Made by a program: the position numbers and the translations under genes. Positions 21,450 to 32,230 of a stretch of 38,982 nucleotides of DNA are shown here, one piece after another. The notes under the pieces were generated by a model. The model worked only from the letters and a program-made list of their open reading frames with translations, was not told the origin of the DNA and ran no database searches. Source of the stretch: Trachelipus rathkii. Its lineage: Eukaryota > Arthropoda > Malacostraca > Isopoda > Trachelipodidae. The DNA lies in assembly GCA_015478945.1 (NCBI GenBank), contig JABUQX010022147.1, forward strand, positions 10,001 to 48,982, in the 5' to 3' direction. Positions within the stretch are counted from its first letter, which is position 1. Each line of letters opens with the position of its first letter.

Positions 21450-22060
21450 GGAACATCGAAACACTGGGTCTCCACCTTCGCCCTTCTCGAACGGTCTCCC
21501 GGAGAAGCCTCAAATCAGTCGAAATGCTGAAATTTGAACCATGCTTGATCTAGAGATCTTTCGTCCTCGAGAGCAGCTTGATCTTCTGCTCTGAACATGG
21601 TCCCTAAAGAAACGCACAGGTTACCTGAGACCGCTTCGCGATTTTTAGGCTCTCAACGCTTTGCACGACAAACGGACCGCTTCTCGGGTGCCCATTCATC
21701 TTCTTACTTCTCACTTAGAAGAAGCAACCGTCTTTCGAGTCGATCTGTGAGGTCCATTATCGAGTTCCTCGGAATACCATTTGGACTTAAGAAGCGGAGA
21801 CACAGACGTTACCAGAGGCTCATTGTACATAGCTAATACGGTCAGTCCTGTGAGGCCTACCTCGATGATCTCCTCGTAGCAAGTAAGTCTCCAGAGGAAC
21901 ATCAGGAATATCGAGGAACATCTTCGCGCGTTTTCGCCATTTGGAATGAATCTGGAATTCGTCAACCCAGCGAAGTTTTACCTCGGGGTTCTCTACTCTC
22001 ACCTCCTTGGCCACACGGTTCTCTACAGATAGCGTCCGCCTCTTTTTCTGGAGATCGTGT
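21450..22060 (+). pseudogene. Gypsy reverse transcriptase domain
   Basis: HIETLGP-like start at 21455, then PEKPQ and AEI-TMLDLEIFRP (21520-21570; usual AEFEHMLQLGIIRPS), MVPKETHRLPE (21597-21629; usual MVPKKT-GDWRP), RALN-like and PDRF-VPHS (21655-21700), GIPFGLK (21770-21790), and YLDDLLVASKSPEEHQEY starting at 21858, the catalytic YxDD motif with both aspartates present. FVNPAKFYLGV and LLGHTV (about 21957-22017) follow, as in Gypsy RT palm and thumb. Several frame changes separate these pieces. Confidence 0.8.
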
Positions 22061-22680
22061 ATACTCGCCATTTCGATTAATTTGCGCCCTTTTTCGAACC
22101 CCAAAACAGCTCGGCAGTTTTTGGGATGGTAAAAAATACTATAGGTTTCTCCAGTCTGCAGCCGCACTTACTTCGCCCTGTCAACTCACTTTTCGGCCGA
22201 AGTAGATGCAAGGACGGAGATCGTGCTGCTTCGCTCTGTCAAGGTGGCGCTGGCCACCACCACTACCTAGAATATCCACAGGACCGGCTTCTTGAGCATC
22301 CGGATGGAGAACCCTGTATTTTGCCGTCTGGGTATCCTGCAGCAGTACCTGAAGGGTTGTGGCACCTCTCATCTTCTTCCTTTAAATATGCAGCCTGCCG
22401 AAACTCGCTACAGCGCTTTCTACAGGGAACTTCTTGTCAATTTTCCGGTGCAGTCGCACACTTCCAGATATTTCCTCGAAGGGTCGACGACACCATTTCA
22501 CATCCTCTCACACTGAACCATTAAGCGTCCGAATCACCTTTGGCGATGGCATCCCGAAAGACGACACTCGCCCAAGAAGCTCGTCATTCTGGAGTAATGT
22601 CTTCACAATTCAGCAACAGACATTCGACAATCTATGGAGCAGACCAATTGTCGCGAATTACTCTGACGCATCAAGATAAA
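22060..22680 (+). pseudogene. Gypsy connection and RNase H domain
   Basis: PKTARQFLGW (about 22100-22130; usual P-T-RQLRRFLGMVNFYR), VDARTEIVLL, then VKVALATTT (22238-22265; usual DAKAALAEAT), LGILQQYLKG (22328-22357), MQPAETRYSAFYRELL (22388-22435), PVQSHTSRYFLEG (22446-22484), and FSNRHSTIYGADQLSR (about 22606-22655; usual YTTDIRHI-G-DNVVADALSR). The order and residues fit Gypsy RNase H closely. The initial catalytic D region is not clearly preserved. Confidence 0.75.
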
Positions 22681-22774
22681 CACGCTCGTCCTTCTAAATT
22701 TCATCCTTTCACAAACAAGTCTTCTCAAACTAAGCATTCATATTTCTCACGCCTGGTATTAAGGCCTCACAAGA

Positions 22775-23440
22775 ACCTAAGTTAGCCGCTCGTTTCGTGT
22801 GGTCCAAATGTAATACCCGGATGTTAAAAAACTTGGATCTGAATGCTTCTTGTTTAACGTTCTAAGTACAGATGTACAAAACCCCTCAAAAGAAACCCCG
22901 CCCCCCCCCCTCCCTTTTTATAGGCACCTCTGCCAACCATGGGAAACGTTTGAGAAAGTCATATCGACCATTGTCGTCCTGGTGCTGCCCCTCTGACGGC
23001 ATCCGGTACATCCTCAACTTGTACCGGACCGTTTCACGAGTTGAACGAAGCTATCTCCCTCTCTGTGCTTCTGCGGAAACTGAAATAGCCATAGCTTCAT
23101 GTTCGCTGTTCGTCGGATTCGCTGTTCGCTCACCGTCAACCATCGGATAAAGGTAGCTCCAATTTTGTGATATTTCTTGAGAGTTTGATGCGTTCTACTG
23201 GTCGGTAAAGGATTCGCACAACAGGTATCACCCAACTTATAAATGGAAATATTGCGTTTTTCACAGCCAACTCGAAGCATCCCTGACCAGCTCTAACCTC
23301 AGAGCCATAGCGTTGGACTAAAGCTCTCCTTAGTTATGCAGCAATCCCGCAACCCAATTATCGAATAGATGCTCTCAGTGCTCTTTCGCTGAAACTTCGT
23401 CTAGTGCGTTCTAACTCTTCACTTGCCTGCAGAATTTCAT
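22775..23440 (+). pseudogene. Gypsy integrase domain
   Basis: AARFVWSKCNTRMLKN (about 22785-22830; usual ARRFVWPGLNKDVR), CLTF-VQMYKTP (usual C-AC-RSKV-RHTKTP), PSDGIRYILN (22992-23021; usual PPSDGYRYLLT), FTR and EAIPLC-like residues, AETEIAIASCSLFVGF and RSPSTIG (about 23067-23150; usual [27 protein letters not shown]), RGSQF (23152-23165), LMRSTG (about 23185), and WTKALL (23314-23331). The zinc and DD35E residues are only partly readable. Confidence 0.7.
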
Positions 23441-23449
23441 AGTTTTCTC

Positions 23450-24195
23450 CTTCTCCTCTTTCAGACCCTCTTTTCTAGTCTCACCCGTTGAGATGCTTGT
23501 GCAGAGTCATGGAGGCCCACACTTTCAACGGTTGAAAAGGTGCATTTCTTCCCATGTCCCCGAAGGATCTTCTATACATTACATTTTTTACCTCCAACTC
23601 TAAGTACGACGGACCTTTTTCGGTTTAACTCGGAAGAGAAGTTTTCATGATTTCAACTTACTTTCCCGCACGAAAGGTCGTTTTCCTATAAGATCATCTC
23701 AAGTGCTACTTATTTTGAGGCAACCCTCAGAACTCAGAACCAAATTGTTTCCACAAACTGTTCCGGTTCCGCTCCTCAACTTCTTTCGCACACCACCTCT
23801 CCAACCACATTTAATCCTCCTTTCCACCTCCCTCCTAACCTCTCCAGCCTCGGCCACACCACTGCTTCACCTTCGACTCTGGCTCGAGCCACCTGTTCCG
23901 ACCATGTAATCACCTTCAAGTCAGGCTCTCCTGACAGCTTCCCACCTTAGCAGTTCAACTTCGGTTTCACTTCCAGCTCAGCACAGTCTTGACTTCGCTC
24001 CCGACCTTAGCCTCGTCACATTTACCAACACCTGGCTCATTCTTCTTCCGCTTTGCAGCCCCTCTCGCAGGTGTCGTCGCAACCACGGTCATTTCTTCTT
24101 TTCAGATAATTTTCAATTTGCACTATCCGTCCTCTAAGTCAAGATTTGGGTAGTCGCGTGTGTGGTCGGCCAGTTCGTTTGGCGAGGAACTTCTG
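23450..24195 (+). pseudogene. Gypsy pol C-terminal region
   Basis: HVPKDLLYIHYIF (23552-23592) and YDGPFSV (23608-23628), then EVFMISTYFPARKVV (23637-23680), match the ending of Gypsy integrase (HVPKDL-TCTHVFVR...Y-GPF-V...F-I...KVVSISVDRLKPA). A Pro/Ser/Leu-rich tail follows, and near 24153-24186 RVCGRPVRLARNF, equivalent to the common RSGRRVRPPARF ending. Confidence 0.6.
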
Positions 24196-24489
24196 ACTAC
24201 TTGCTTCTCCGTCCATCAAGCCTAAGGGGTTACCAGTTGTGATAGCTCTTCCCATTGTACGAATTTGAATTAATACGCAATTCAAGTTGGTAAACAAGAT
24301 CCTTTCGATTATCGTTGAATAACGATCGACTGTTGCATAATCGAAAGCACATTTTTTATAACCAACAGTAATAACAATTGTCAATACGATTAATCCAACT
24401 CTTTCGTACATTCCGCTTTCGATGCAAACACCCATCGTTTTATTGAGTATCTGATGGACAACCAATTACCTCTATAACTGGCCATAAGT
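24196..24489. other. Spacer between Gypsy pol and inverted repeat
   Basis: No LTR is visible. Two short stems are present (TTGAATT...AATTCAA near 24266-24286 and ATCGTT-GAAT-AACGAT near 24311). The minus-strand open frame at 24139-24465 resembles nothing I know and overlaps the sense pol ending, so I do not call it. Confidence 0.35.
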
Positions 24490-24964
24490 TGTACCAATCT
24501 GTAATGTGCTTCAATTCTGTAACCAAAATCAGAATTTCTTTATTATCTTATTTCCGAATTTGGAACGTAGTAGACAAGTGATTGGGAATCCAGCCAGGTG
24601 GTTCAGATTGAATTGGCATCAAAGGCCGAGCCAGCTGGTTCATGTGCGTCGATTCTTCCTAGCATCTAGCAATGCATAATATAGGGTTGTGATTTTTGAT
24701 GTTTTTTAAAAAAATCAAAAAAATCATTGATTTTTTGATTTTTTTTTTACATTTATTGATTTTTTTGATTTTTTAGGCAACATTGCCTTTTTAATCATTA
24801 TTTGATAAAAGTTAGTTAAATCTCCTAATCATTACCTTAATTATAAATAGTTTAGTAAATATAAATTAATTATTTAGTTTAATTAATTAAGTCAGTCGTG
24901 TTTTTCACAAACTTTTTTAGTTCCAAGGCAACCATAAGCTTCGTTCAAGAATTATTACGGACTC

Positions 24965-25105
24965 ATATATATATAATATATATATTATAATATTAATATA
25001 TATATATATATATAAAATATATATATATATATATTATATTATATATATATATTATATAATATATACTTATAATATATATATATATATTATATATATATAT
25101 ATTTC
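24965..25105. repeat. (AT)n microsatellite inside hAT-5
   Basis: AT array in the left half of hAT-5. It must have arisen within the element or been carried by it, because it is absent from the empty-site arm. Confidence 0.9.
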
Positions 25106-25284
25106 TTAAAGAGTCTAAGGTAAGATTAAAAAATCTGCAATTTGAAATAATTTTAATTCTTTTCTTTCTGGCAATATTAATTGAACTGAGAAGACATTTC
25201 GTTAGAGCGCGTCATCCGCAAATATAACTGCCGGCACCCCAGGGTGCCGCGGCACACAGTTTGAAAAACTTTTAAAATAAGTTA

Positions 25285-25326
25285 TTTTATATATATATTA
25301 TATATATAATATATATATATAATATA

Positions 25327-25358
<32 letters not shown>

Positions 25359-25425
25359 TTATATATATAGATATATAATATAATATATATAAATATATTT
25401 ATATATATATAATATATATATCTGA
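25285..25425. repeat. (AT)n microsatellite inside hAT-5
   Basis: Second AT array of hAT-5. Confidence 0.9.
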
Positions 25426-26344
25426 GTAATCTATTTATTTATTTTCTTATTGGAAAATGATTTGAAACTACATTGATGAATTTTGCTTTATTATATAGAT
25501 GATATATACTTATCATTAAGCAGTTGATAACTAGATAATTATTATTTAGAAAAAAAAAAATTGCTTAACAAAATCCAAAAAAAATCATGATTTTTTCAAA
25601 AAAAATATATTGATTTAATCAACTGATTTAAAATCAATCTTGATTTAATCACGCTCAACCCTGATTAATATTGAGGTAGTACCCGAGTCTGTTCGATACC
25701 TACATTAATCGAGCTGAGGAATCGATTCTGATGGTTTATAATGCATCGTAATCACTTCTAAGTATGAGTTAGCACCTTCTCGCATTGCCCTTTTCTAGGC
25801 TCTAATGCTGATATATTTGTATGTTATGTGAATATACCGATACTAGATATCGATTTCGTATATAAATCGAGATGTGAACTTCGATTCCCGTGTTTTAAGT
25901 GGAATCGAATACTTCTAGTATTGATTAGTACAACTACCTCTTTCTAATGTACCTATACAACTTTTTTATTCTTCAAGCTAGAAGGTCGAAAAAAGTTTGG
26001 ATTAGTATGTTTGGAGGTATCGCGAGTCCGAGCCGCTGCGTTTGGAGCGTTGGATACACCGTAGCGGTTTTTAGAACGCATCAAACATGGCGCTTGTGGG
26101 CGCTTACCCTTCATCCAACCATATCATGACGGGTGACAAACAGGCAGTCAAACGTCCCAAAAATGGAATTCCCGTGGTTACTTTCCGAACACCATAGTCC
26201 CCATGGCCCCAGCGTGGGGTCATTTATTGGGTTTATTCAACATCCAATGAATCCAAAAGCCATACCCAAGCAACAAGTGTTAGAGACATCGTATCCTCTT
26301 CAAACTGGAATCCTTCTTTAGGGTCAATATCGTTGTTGTACCCA

Positions 26345-26860
26345 ATTTTCATGGCGCACGTCCCATGTGGGGAAGGGTACTGGCAACCAAAACCTAAAAA
26401 ATAGATTTAGAAATCAACATGATGAAAGAACAAGCAAGAGAAATAATGGAAATAGAATGCCGATGTTAAATTAAATGGCGAACATATGGCCAGAGCCGGA
26501 GCGAATTGCGGTGAAGCGCAGATTGGATAAACATAAAAACATACCCTGTAGCAACGCGGGTGGGTTAGGACATCGTATTCTTCTCAATTTGGTATGACTT
26601 CTTATAAGGGGTGACAATAGTCATTAATAGCTGTATCCGTGGCGCTATACGCAATATGGGGAATAGAGGGGTGCTGGCCCTCCAAAACATAAAAAATGGA
26701 CATAAAAAGCCGAATTTGTGAGAGGGGGGGGGGCGGTTAAAGAGAAAAAATAAATAGAATACGAGAAAATAAGTGCGAGTATACGGGCGGAAGCCGGAAC
26801 CGGAGCTGGAGCCGGAGCGGAAAGCCGGAGCCGATTGCGGGGCCAGACAAAAAAAAAAAA
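26345..26860 (+). repeat. Tandem unit of about 290 bp, two copies (LIR left arm)
   Basis: ATGGCGCACGTCCCATGTGG at 26351 is matched by GTGGCGCTATACGCAATATGG at about 26640. Each is followed by GGGTACTGGC or GGGTGCTGGC, an AAAC-TAAAAAAT segment, an AAATAGAATGC or AAATAGAATAC segment, and then CCGGAGC-rich DNA ending near GCGAATTGCGG or GCCGATTGCGG. The unit is about 289 bp. The right arm has the same two units, so duplication came before the arms diverged. Confidence 0.65.
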
Positions 26861-27817
26861 ACCTCAAAATAAACTTAAAAGGTTTGAATTTTGGAAAGTG
26901 GTTCACGAAGAATGAATGAATACAGAGTACTGAGATAGAGTAAGTACCGGTTAAAAGAGTTCGGTAACGCGTGCTAATGCACAGGTAGCACATTAACAAA
27001 TCCATGTACTACACCCTAATAATTAGGACAAATAGGTGTCCTAATCCTATGTTCCACTGATGTAAATCTTTTTGAGATTTCATAACCTCTAGAAATTGAG
27101 TTGAAGGTCTTCAAAGGAGGGGTACCTTAAAAAAAGAACGAAAAGCACAGAAGAAGACAAAAGGAAGATTGGAGGAAGGAAAAAGATATCTCGACCTCCT
27201 TTTTTATGGTGATTGTAAAATGTTTTTGCACAAATCTCCTTTTTCACCAAGTGCCTATGGCCGAATAAGTAATATTTACTTAACACCCTGATATTAGTGT
27301 GCTTATATATGTTTTCGGTGACGTAGAGCTATGAATACATAGTTCAATATCGCAACGATCTGAGATCCCCCTAAGCGTTCCCAGCGAAAAATAGAAAGTA
27401 GCAGAGGATGTCATACAGAATAAGATGAAGGGAGAGAATAAGAAGAAGTGAAAAGCAAGAAGAAGGGAGAAATAGAAAAGTAGAAGTCTCATATGGAAAG
27501 TAACTGCTCAATGTTTGCAACGGGCTAAAGCCGGTGAAGCGAGCCCGGTGCTGATTGTGAGACAGAAAGCAAATCACAGACTGCAATATCTATGAAGTTG
27601 GGATTAGAACAAGAAGGAAGGAAAAAAAGTCTCAATGGTCGGTGTAAATAGCAGCACGACATGTCGAACGGTACTGGTTCAGATGAAGTGTGCAACTAGG
27701 ATAGTAAAGTTAAGTTTTTATAATAATATTGGTCCCTTGATATGGTTATCGAATACCCGTAGAAAACATAAATAAACACAGTTTCAGAACTCTCAAGGTT
27801 AACCGAGAGACCGCCCG

Positions 27818-27975
27818 AACAGGGTGTCCCCCCGAAATTTTTTATTTTATTTTTTTAAGAAAAAAAATCTGTTCATTAAGTTTCTGAAAAACATTTCATT
27901 AAAAGAAACTGTTCATTTTTAAAGTTTTGAAAAAAAAACATTTTGTTTTAGAAAAAATATTTTGTTTTGTGCAAA
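27818..27975. mobile_element. Possible hAT-like left end in LIR spacer
   Basis: CAGGGTGTCCCCCCGAAATT begins a stretch with repeated GTTTCTGAAAAACATTT, GAAACTGTTC and ACATTTTGTTTTAG words, then runs into an AT array. The CAGGGTG start and repeated words echo hAT ends, but no matching right end was found. Low confidence. Confidence 0.3.
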
Positions 27976-27977
27976 CC

Positions 27978-27996
27978 TTATATATATATAATATAT

Positions 27997-28038
<42 letters not shown>

Positions 28039-28069
28039 ATATATAATATATATATATATATAATATAAG

Positions 28070-28100
<31 letters not shown>

Positions 28101-28360
28101 ATAATTATATAATATATATTATATATATATATAGTATATATATATTATAATATATATATAATTAAGTATATATATATACTATAGTATATATAATATATAT
28201 ATATATATATAATATTTATATAAATAATATATATATATATATATTATATATATATAAATATATAGTATATTATATATATATATATAATATATATATAATA
28301 TATATATATAATATATAATCTATATATATATATATATAATATAATATTATATATAATTGT
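27978..28360. repeat. Long (AT)n microsatellite in LIR spacer
   Basis: About 380 bp of AT array left of the LIR symmetry centre (about 28,655). Confidence 0.95.
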
Positions 28361-29544
28361 TTATCGACTCTCAAGCAGTAAAGCAGTTGTCTATTAAAAA
28401 ATACTCGACTATAAGTATTATAGAGGTCATATTCTAAAGTATCAATGAATATTAACATTACATTCTAAAATATAGTTCTTTTTATGATTAAAATCTTATG
28501 TTGAGTACTTCATCTTGCATAACCGATTTAACATACCTTGCCGTACGCATAATTCGCTAACATTGACAAAATCAATGGCCTATAGTTTAAATAGCTAACA
28601 TCATTTACCAAAACTTAAAACTATTTCCACTTTTCAAACATTGTTCCAACCAAATCAATAGTTTATTTTTAAAATATTCATAGTAATGTTTAACAAACTA
28701 ATGCAAAAATTAACATAACCAAAACATAATGTCTCACTATAACTACCAAAGTTTATTCAAGTTCAAAATTAAACTCTCCATATCATCGATACACAGTATT
28801 CACCAAATTTCAATAGTTAGAATAAAAACGCTGTCACGAACAAGGATGTTTCATTTAATATCCAAATACTGAACACCAAAGAAGACCTCTATCTAACCTA
28901 TAAATCTTATGCAGATCGTAAATAATAATCGATCAGTTTATCATTGTCTTCTCAAGTGATAACAAATTGCTCGTGCTACACTACATTAGAAACGTAACAA
29001 GGTAGGTTAAGAAAAATACGTTAATTTGTCATAACCCACCGAAACTGAACATTGCCTACTTAAATTTAAAAGTGCTATATACAAAAGAAATTAACTATCA
29101 CAACACTATGAATAAGACATTAACCATCTGAAACTAAATGAATAAGATCTCTAACCTACTTCCCGTCATCACACAGGAAAACCAGCCTATCCCTGTTTTC
29201 CATCAATTCATCAGCATTCAAACAGTATTACTACCAAACTGCCCTTAATCAAAGTATCCTACCTATCAATATAACAAGCATCCCTGTAACTTGAAATTAA
29301 GACATCTTTCATCCAAAGTGTACGCATATCAATATATATACATTATGTGACTACAATTAACGTTGACATTAACAAAATTCTCTACCGAATCTAACATTAT
29401 TCGTCAGCAAATAACTTAACCATGCTCCCGTTTCTAACCCTATAACCAAAGCTAACTACAGTAATATCTAACAAAACATAATTTCAAACAAAGCCTATAA
29501 TACCTAAGACAGATCTAAACTACCATGAATTCGAATTAAATGCT
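28361..29544. other. LIR spacer, no gene recognised
   Basis: A/C-rich on the plus strand with scattered CTAACCTA or AACCTAC motifs (near 28893, 29153, 29441), but no period is established and no reading frame of note. This is the centre of the inverted repeat and has no counterpart in the left half. Confidence 0.35.
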
Positions 29545-31830
29545 AAATTTAAAAAGTTCCCAACCTAAATCAGAGACACGAATATTTTTCACATTTACAT
29601 TTATTCATTTACTGTTTATTCATCATCTGAACCAGTTACGGGTATCCTGTACCTGGTTCGTCTCGTGACTTCTTTACCCGACACAAATGGAGACTTTTTT
29701 TTCCTTTCTTTGTTAAATATTTCTCCATAGATATGCAGTCTGTGTTTTACTTCTGTCTTCAACTCCAGCACCGCTCGTCCTTCGGCTTTACACCGGTGCA
29801 AACATTGAACGCAGTTACTCTTTCCTAGTAGATTCTATCTTCTTCTTTTTCTTCTTCTTTTTTCCTCCTTCATCTTTTTATGTATGACAACCCTAGTACT
29901 TTTTCTTCTGTTTTTTTCAGCTGACAACCGCCTTAAGGGTGATCCCTAGACTCATGGCGAGTATGAAACTATGTTACTTTTATGCTTAAACATCACTGAT
30001 AAACATAAAAACAGCCACTAATAATCAGGGGCTAAGTAAAATTTAACTCTCTCGACAACCTGAAACTGGCTCACACTGTTTGTCGGCATCAACATTTACA
30101 ATCACTTATTTGATCCGTCAACGAGACTTTCTTTCCTTCTTCTTCCTTTTTCTACTCCATCTTCTTGCATCTTCTGTGCATTTCTTCGGGGGACCCCCCC
30201 CCCTTCCTGGGGGACCCTCAAACTCATTTCAGGGCTATTGAAAACGCCTCAAAAATTAGTTCTACATCATGAATAAAATAGGTAAGGACACATTATTCTG
30301 TCCTATATTTAAAGTTTAAGTACAATGTTTTTGTTAAAGTTGTACCGCATCAGCACCGTACCGAATCATTAAACGGGTACTTAAATCTCAGTACTCTATT
30401 AATCAATCTCTTCTTAACCACTTCATAATTTCAAACCTTCCAATTCAATTTTCTTAGGTTTTCCAGTCTGGCCTGCAATCGGCTCTCTGTTCCGTTCCGC
30501 TTCCGGCTCCGGCCCATATGCTTCGCCACTTAATTTAGCATCGCATTCTATTTCATTCATTCTTTCTAAACCGCTCACCAAATCCAGCCTTTTATTTCCA
30601 ATTTTTAAGGTTTGGGGCCAGAACCCCTTCCTTATATGCGTAGCAACCGACGATACAAGCTTCCTATGACTATGTTCACAACTTATAAAGAAGCTCCATG
30701 CCAAATTTGAAAATGAATACGTTCTCTTAACCCACCCGTTCTATAGGAGGTATGGGTTCTATGTTTATCCAATCTGGCCGATCGCCCTGCCCTCGACGTC
30801 CGGCCCATATGCTTGCCATTTTAATTTAACATCGCACTCTATTAGTTCATTCTCTCTCTAACGGCTCACAAATTTCATCCTTTATCTAATTTTTAGTTTG
30901 GGGCCAGTAAAGACCCCTCTTTCCACATGGGCGAGCGCCATGAAACATTGGGTACATATGGATGTTGGACCCATATACAGAAGGCAATCCAAGTTTGACA
31001 GTGCGATACGCGTGGCCTCTAACACCTCGTGCTTGGTAAAAAATGGCTTTGGGATTCATTCGATCGTTTGAAATAAGAACTCATAAATACCTCATCTCTG
31101 GGGCCATGGGGGACTATGCGTTCAGAAAGTAACCACGGAAAATCTCCATTTTTGGTAATTTGGACCCTGATCATTGGATAATATTTATGGATTAAAGGTA
31201 ACGGCACACAATAGACGTATGTTGAATGCGTTCTCAAAACCATACACCTCCACCCAACAGCTGCTAACTCCGGCTCTACCAGAATTTATAATATCTGACA
31301 ACCATCCACACTTTATTCGACCTCTAGCTGGAAGAAAAAAAATGTTAGAATAGCACTAGAGACGGGGGTGAGGTTGGTATATATTGAGTTAGTAAACCAG
31401 TAAAACGACCTTTCACACCCAATCGATTCACCCCATCATTCGCTAATATAGTAATCGATACTATATCACTCGGATATATTCCGTAACATACGATATATCG
31501 TACTAGAACACTAGAAAAGAGGGGCGGGGTACTAACTCAATACAATGTGATCCGATTCCATTTAAACCATCAGAATCGATTCTCTGCATAGATTAGGTAC
31601 TATCGGAACCCAGTATCGGGCCACCTAGCTCAATATTAATGCAGTGCTAGAAATTGCTAGATAAAGATCACCGCCACCTGGAATCAGCTGTTCTCGTCTG
31701 TGTTATGTCACTACATATGGACCACCTGCTGGGTCCCAATCACCATATCTATCTTACTCTGGGTTCTAACTTCGGTAGCCACCGGTAACATTCTCAGCAT
31801 TGTTTCATATTGGACTGAGTTTCTTGAAGA
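29545..31830 (-). repeat. Right arm of large inverted repeat (LIR)
   Basis: Reverse complement of the left arm, about 2.25 kb, without the hAT-5 insertion. The empty site GCATTAATATTGAG (on the minus strand) lies at 31629-31642. Short open frames on the minus strand (29616-29801, 30423-30704, 31019-31243) are not conserved as frames in the left arm, which argues that the arm is not protein-coding. Confidence 0.8.
30425..30945 (-). repeat. Tandem unit of about 290-300 bp, two copies (LIR right arm)
   Basis: On the minus strand CATGGCGCTCGCCCATGTGG (about 30933) and GGTTGCTACGCATATAAGG (about 30645) begin two units. Each is followed by GGTCTTTACTGGCCCC or GGTTCTGGCCCC, AAACTAAAAATT or AAACCTTAAAAATT, TAGAGTGCGATGTTAAATT or TAGAATGCGATGCTAAATT, then GGCCGGA-rich DNA. 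In this arm the two units are clearly more alike than in the left arm. Confidence 0.65.
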
Positions 31831-32230
31831 AGTTGGGGAGTAATAAAACAGTTAACGGAAATTGTTTTATATTCCACACTGTGAGAGTTCAAATACTCAA
31901 CACTACAAACACTAATAGCTGCATACATAAACTACTTCAATATATTAATATATAATTATAGTATATTAATAATATCTATATAAATATATATTATATATAT
32001 ATAGTATATATTTATAATTATATATATAGTATATAGTATAGATATATATAACTCCTTCAGAATAATTAGTTTATTTTCTTTCTCATCAGCATGTGGATCA
32101 ACTGGTGTTTAAATATAACAAACGAAAAATTGCCGAATCCTCCTCTAGTATATATCACCTATTATATTATATGGATATAATATATATATATAATATATAT
32201 ATATATAATAATTATATTATATCAATATAT
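31831..32230. repeat. Spacer with (AT)n microsatellites
   Basis: AT arrays at about 31940-32050 and 32165-32225, with short unassigned spacers. Confidence 0.8.

Larger units (their letters stand above)
21450..24195 (+). mobile_element. Ty3/Gypsy LTR retrotransposon pol, broken but in order
   Basis: Plus-strand fragments follow canonical pol order: RT, RNase H, integrase, GPY/F-type module and C-terminal tail. Frameshifts occur every 50-150 bp, so no single open frame covers a domain. No LTRs, primer binding site or polypurine tract were found at either side; the left is bounded by an A/G-rich spacer and the right by the 24.5-31.8 kb inverted repeat. This type of element copies its RNA in cytoplasmic particles and integrates the cDNA. 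Confidence 0.75.
24683..25663. mobile_element. hAT-5, non-autonomous hAT-like element inserted in LIR left arm
   Basis: Left end AGGGTTGTGATTTTTGATG; right end, reverse-complemented, CAGGGTTGAGCGTGATTAAA. Subterminal zones repeat ATTGATTTTTTGATT and GATTTAAATC words. The flanks are ATAATAT on the left (24676-24682) and ATTAATAT on the right (25664-25671). The other LIR arm has an uninterrupted GCATTAATATTGAG. So the target was ATTAATAT, duplicated 8 bp as expected for hAT, with one T later lost on the left. The interior holds two AT arrays and no transposase. Confidence 0.8.
24490..27760 (+). repeat. Left arm of large inverted repeat (LIR)
   Basis: Colinear, as reverse complement, with 29545-31830. 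Anchors: ATTGGGA...CCAG at 24582 pairs with 31740; TAGCA...GCAAT at 24663 with 31660; AATCGATTCTGATGG at 25720 with 31585; AAAAATGGA at 26158 with 31157; TTAAATTAAATGGCGAA at 26466 with 30825; GAGTACTGAGAT at 26925 with 30400; TTCAATGTTTGCA-type at 27511 with 29810; ACTGGTTCAGATGA at 27668 with 29640. Coordinate sums stay near 57,310, so length is conserved. Similarity looks like about 70-75 percent by eye. Without hAT-5 the arm is about 2.25 kb. Confidence 0.8.

Noticed and set aside
24139..24465. 108-codon minus-strand open frame between Gypsy pol and the inverted repeat
   Set aside because: It overlaps the sense pol ending at 24153-24186, has no recognisable motif, and open length alone is not enough in this context.
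26565..27005. 146-codon minus-strand frame with Phe-rich segments
   Set aside because: It lies in the left arm of the inverted repeat. The frame is not kept in the right arm, and the hydrophobic look comes from antisense A-rich sequence.
27283..27290. ACACCCTG as the missing right end partner of CAGGGTGT at 27818
   Set aside because: The orientation would place the end upstream of the start, and the same position aligns with ordinary arm sequence (GCCCCTGATT) in the right arm of the inverted repeat.
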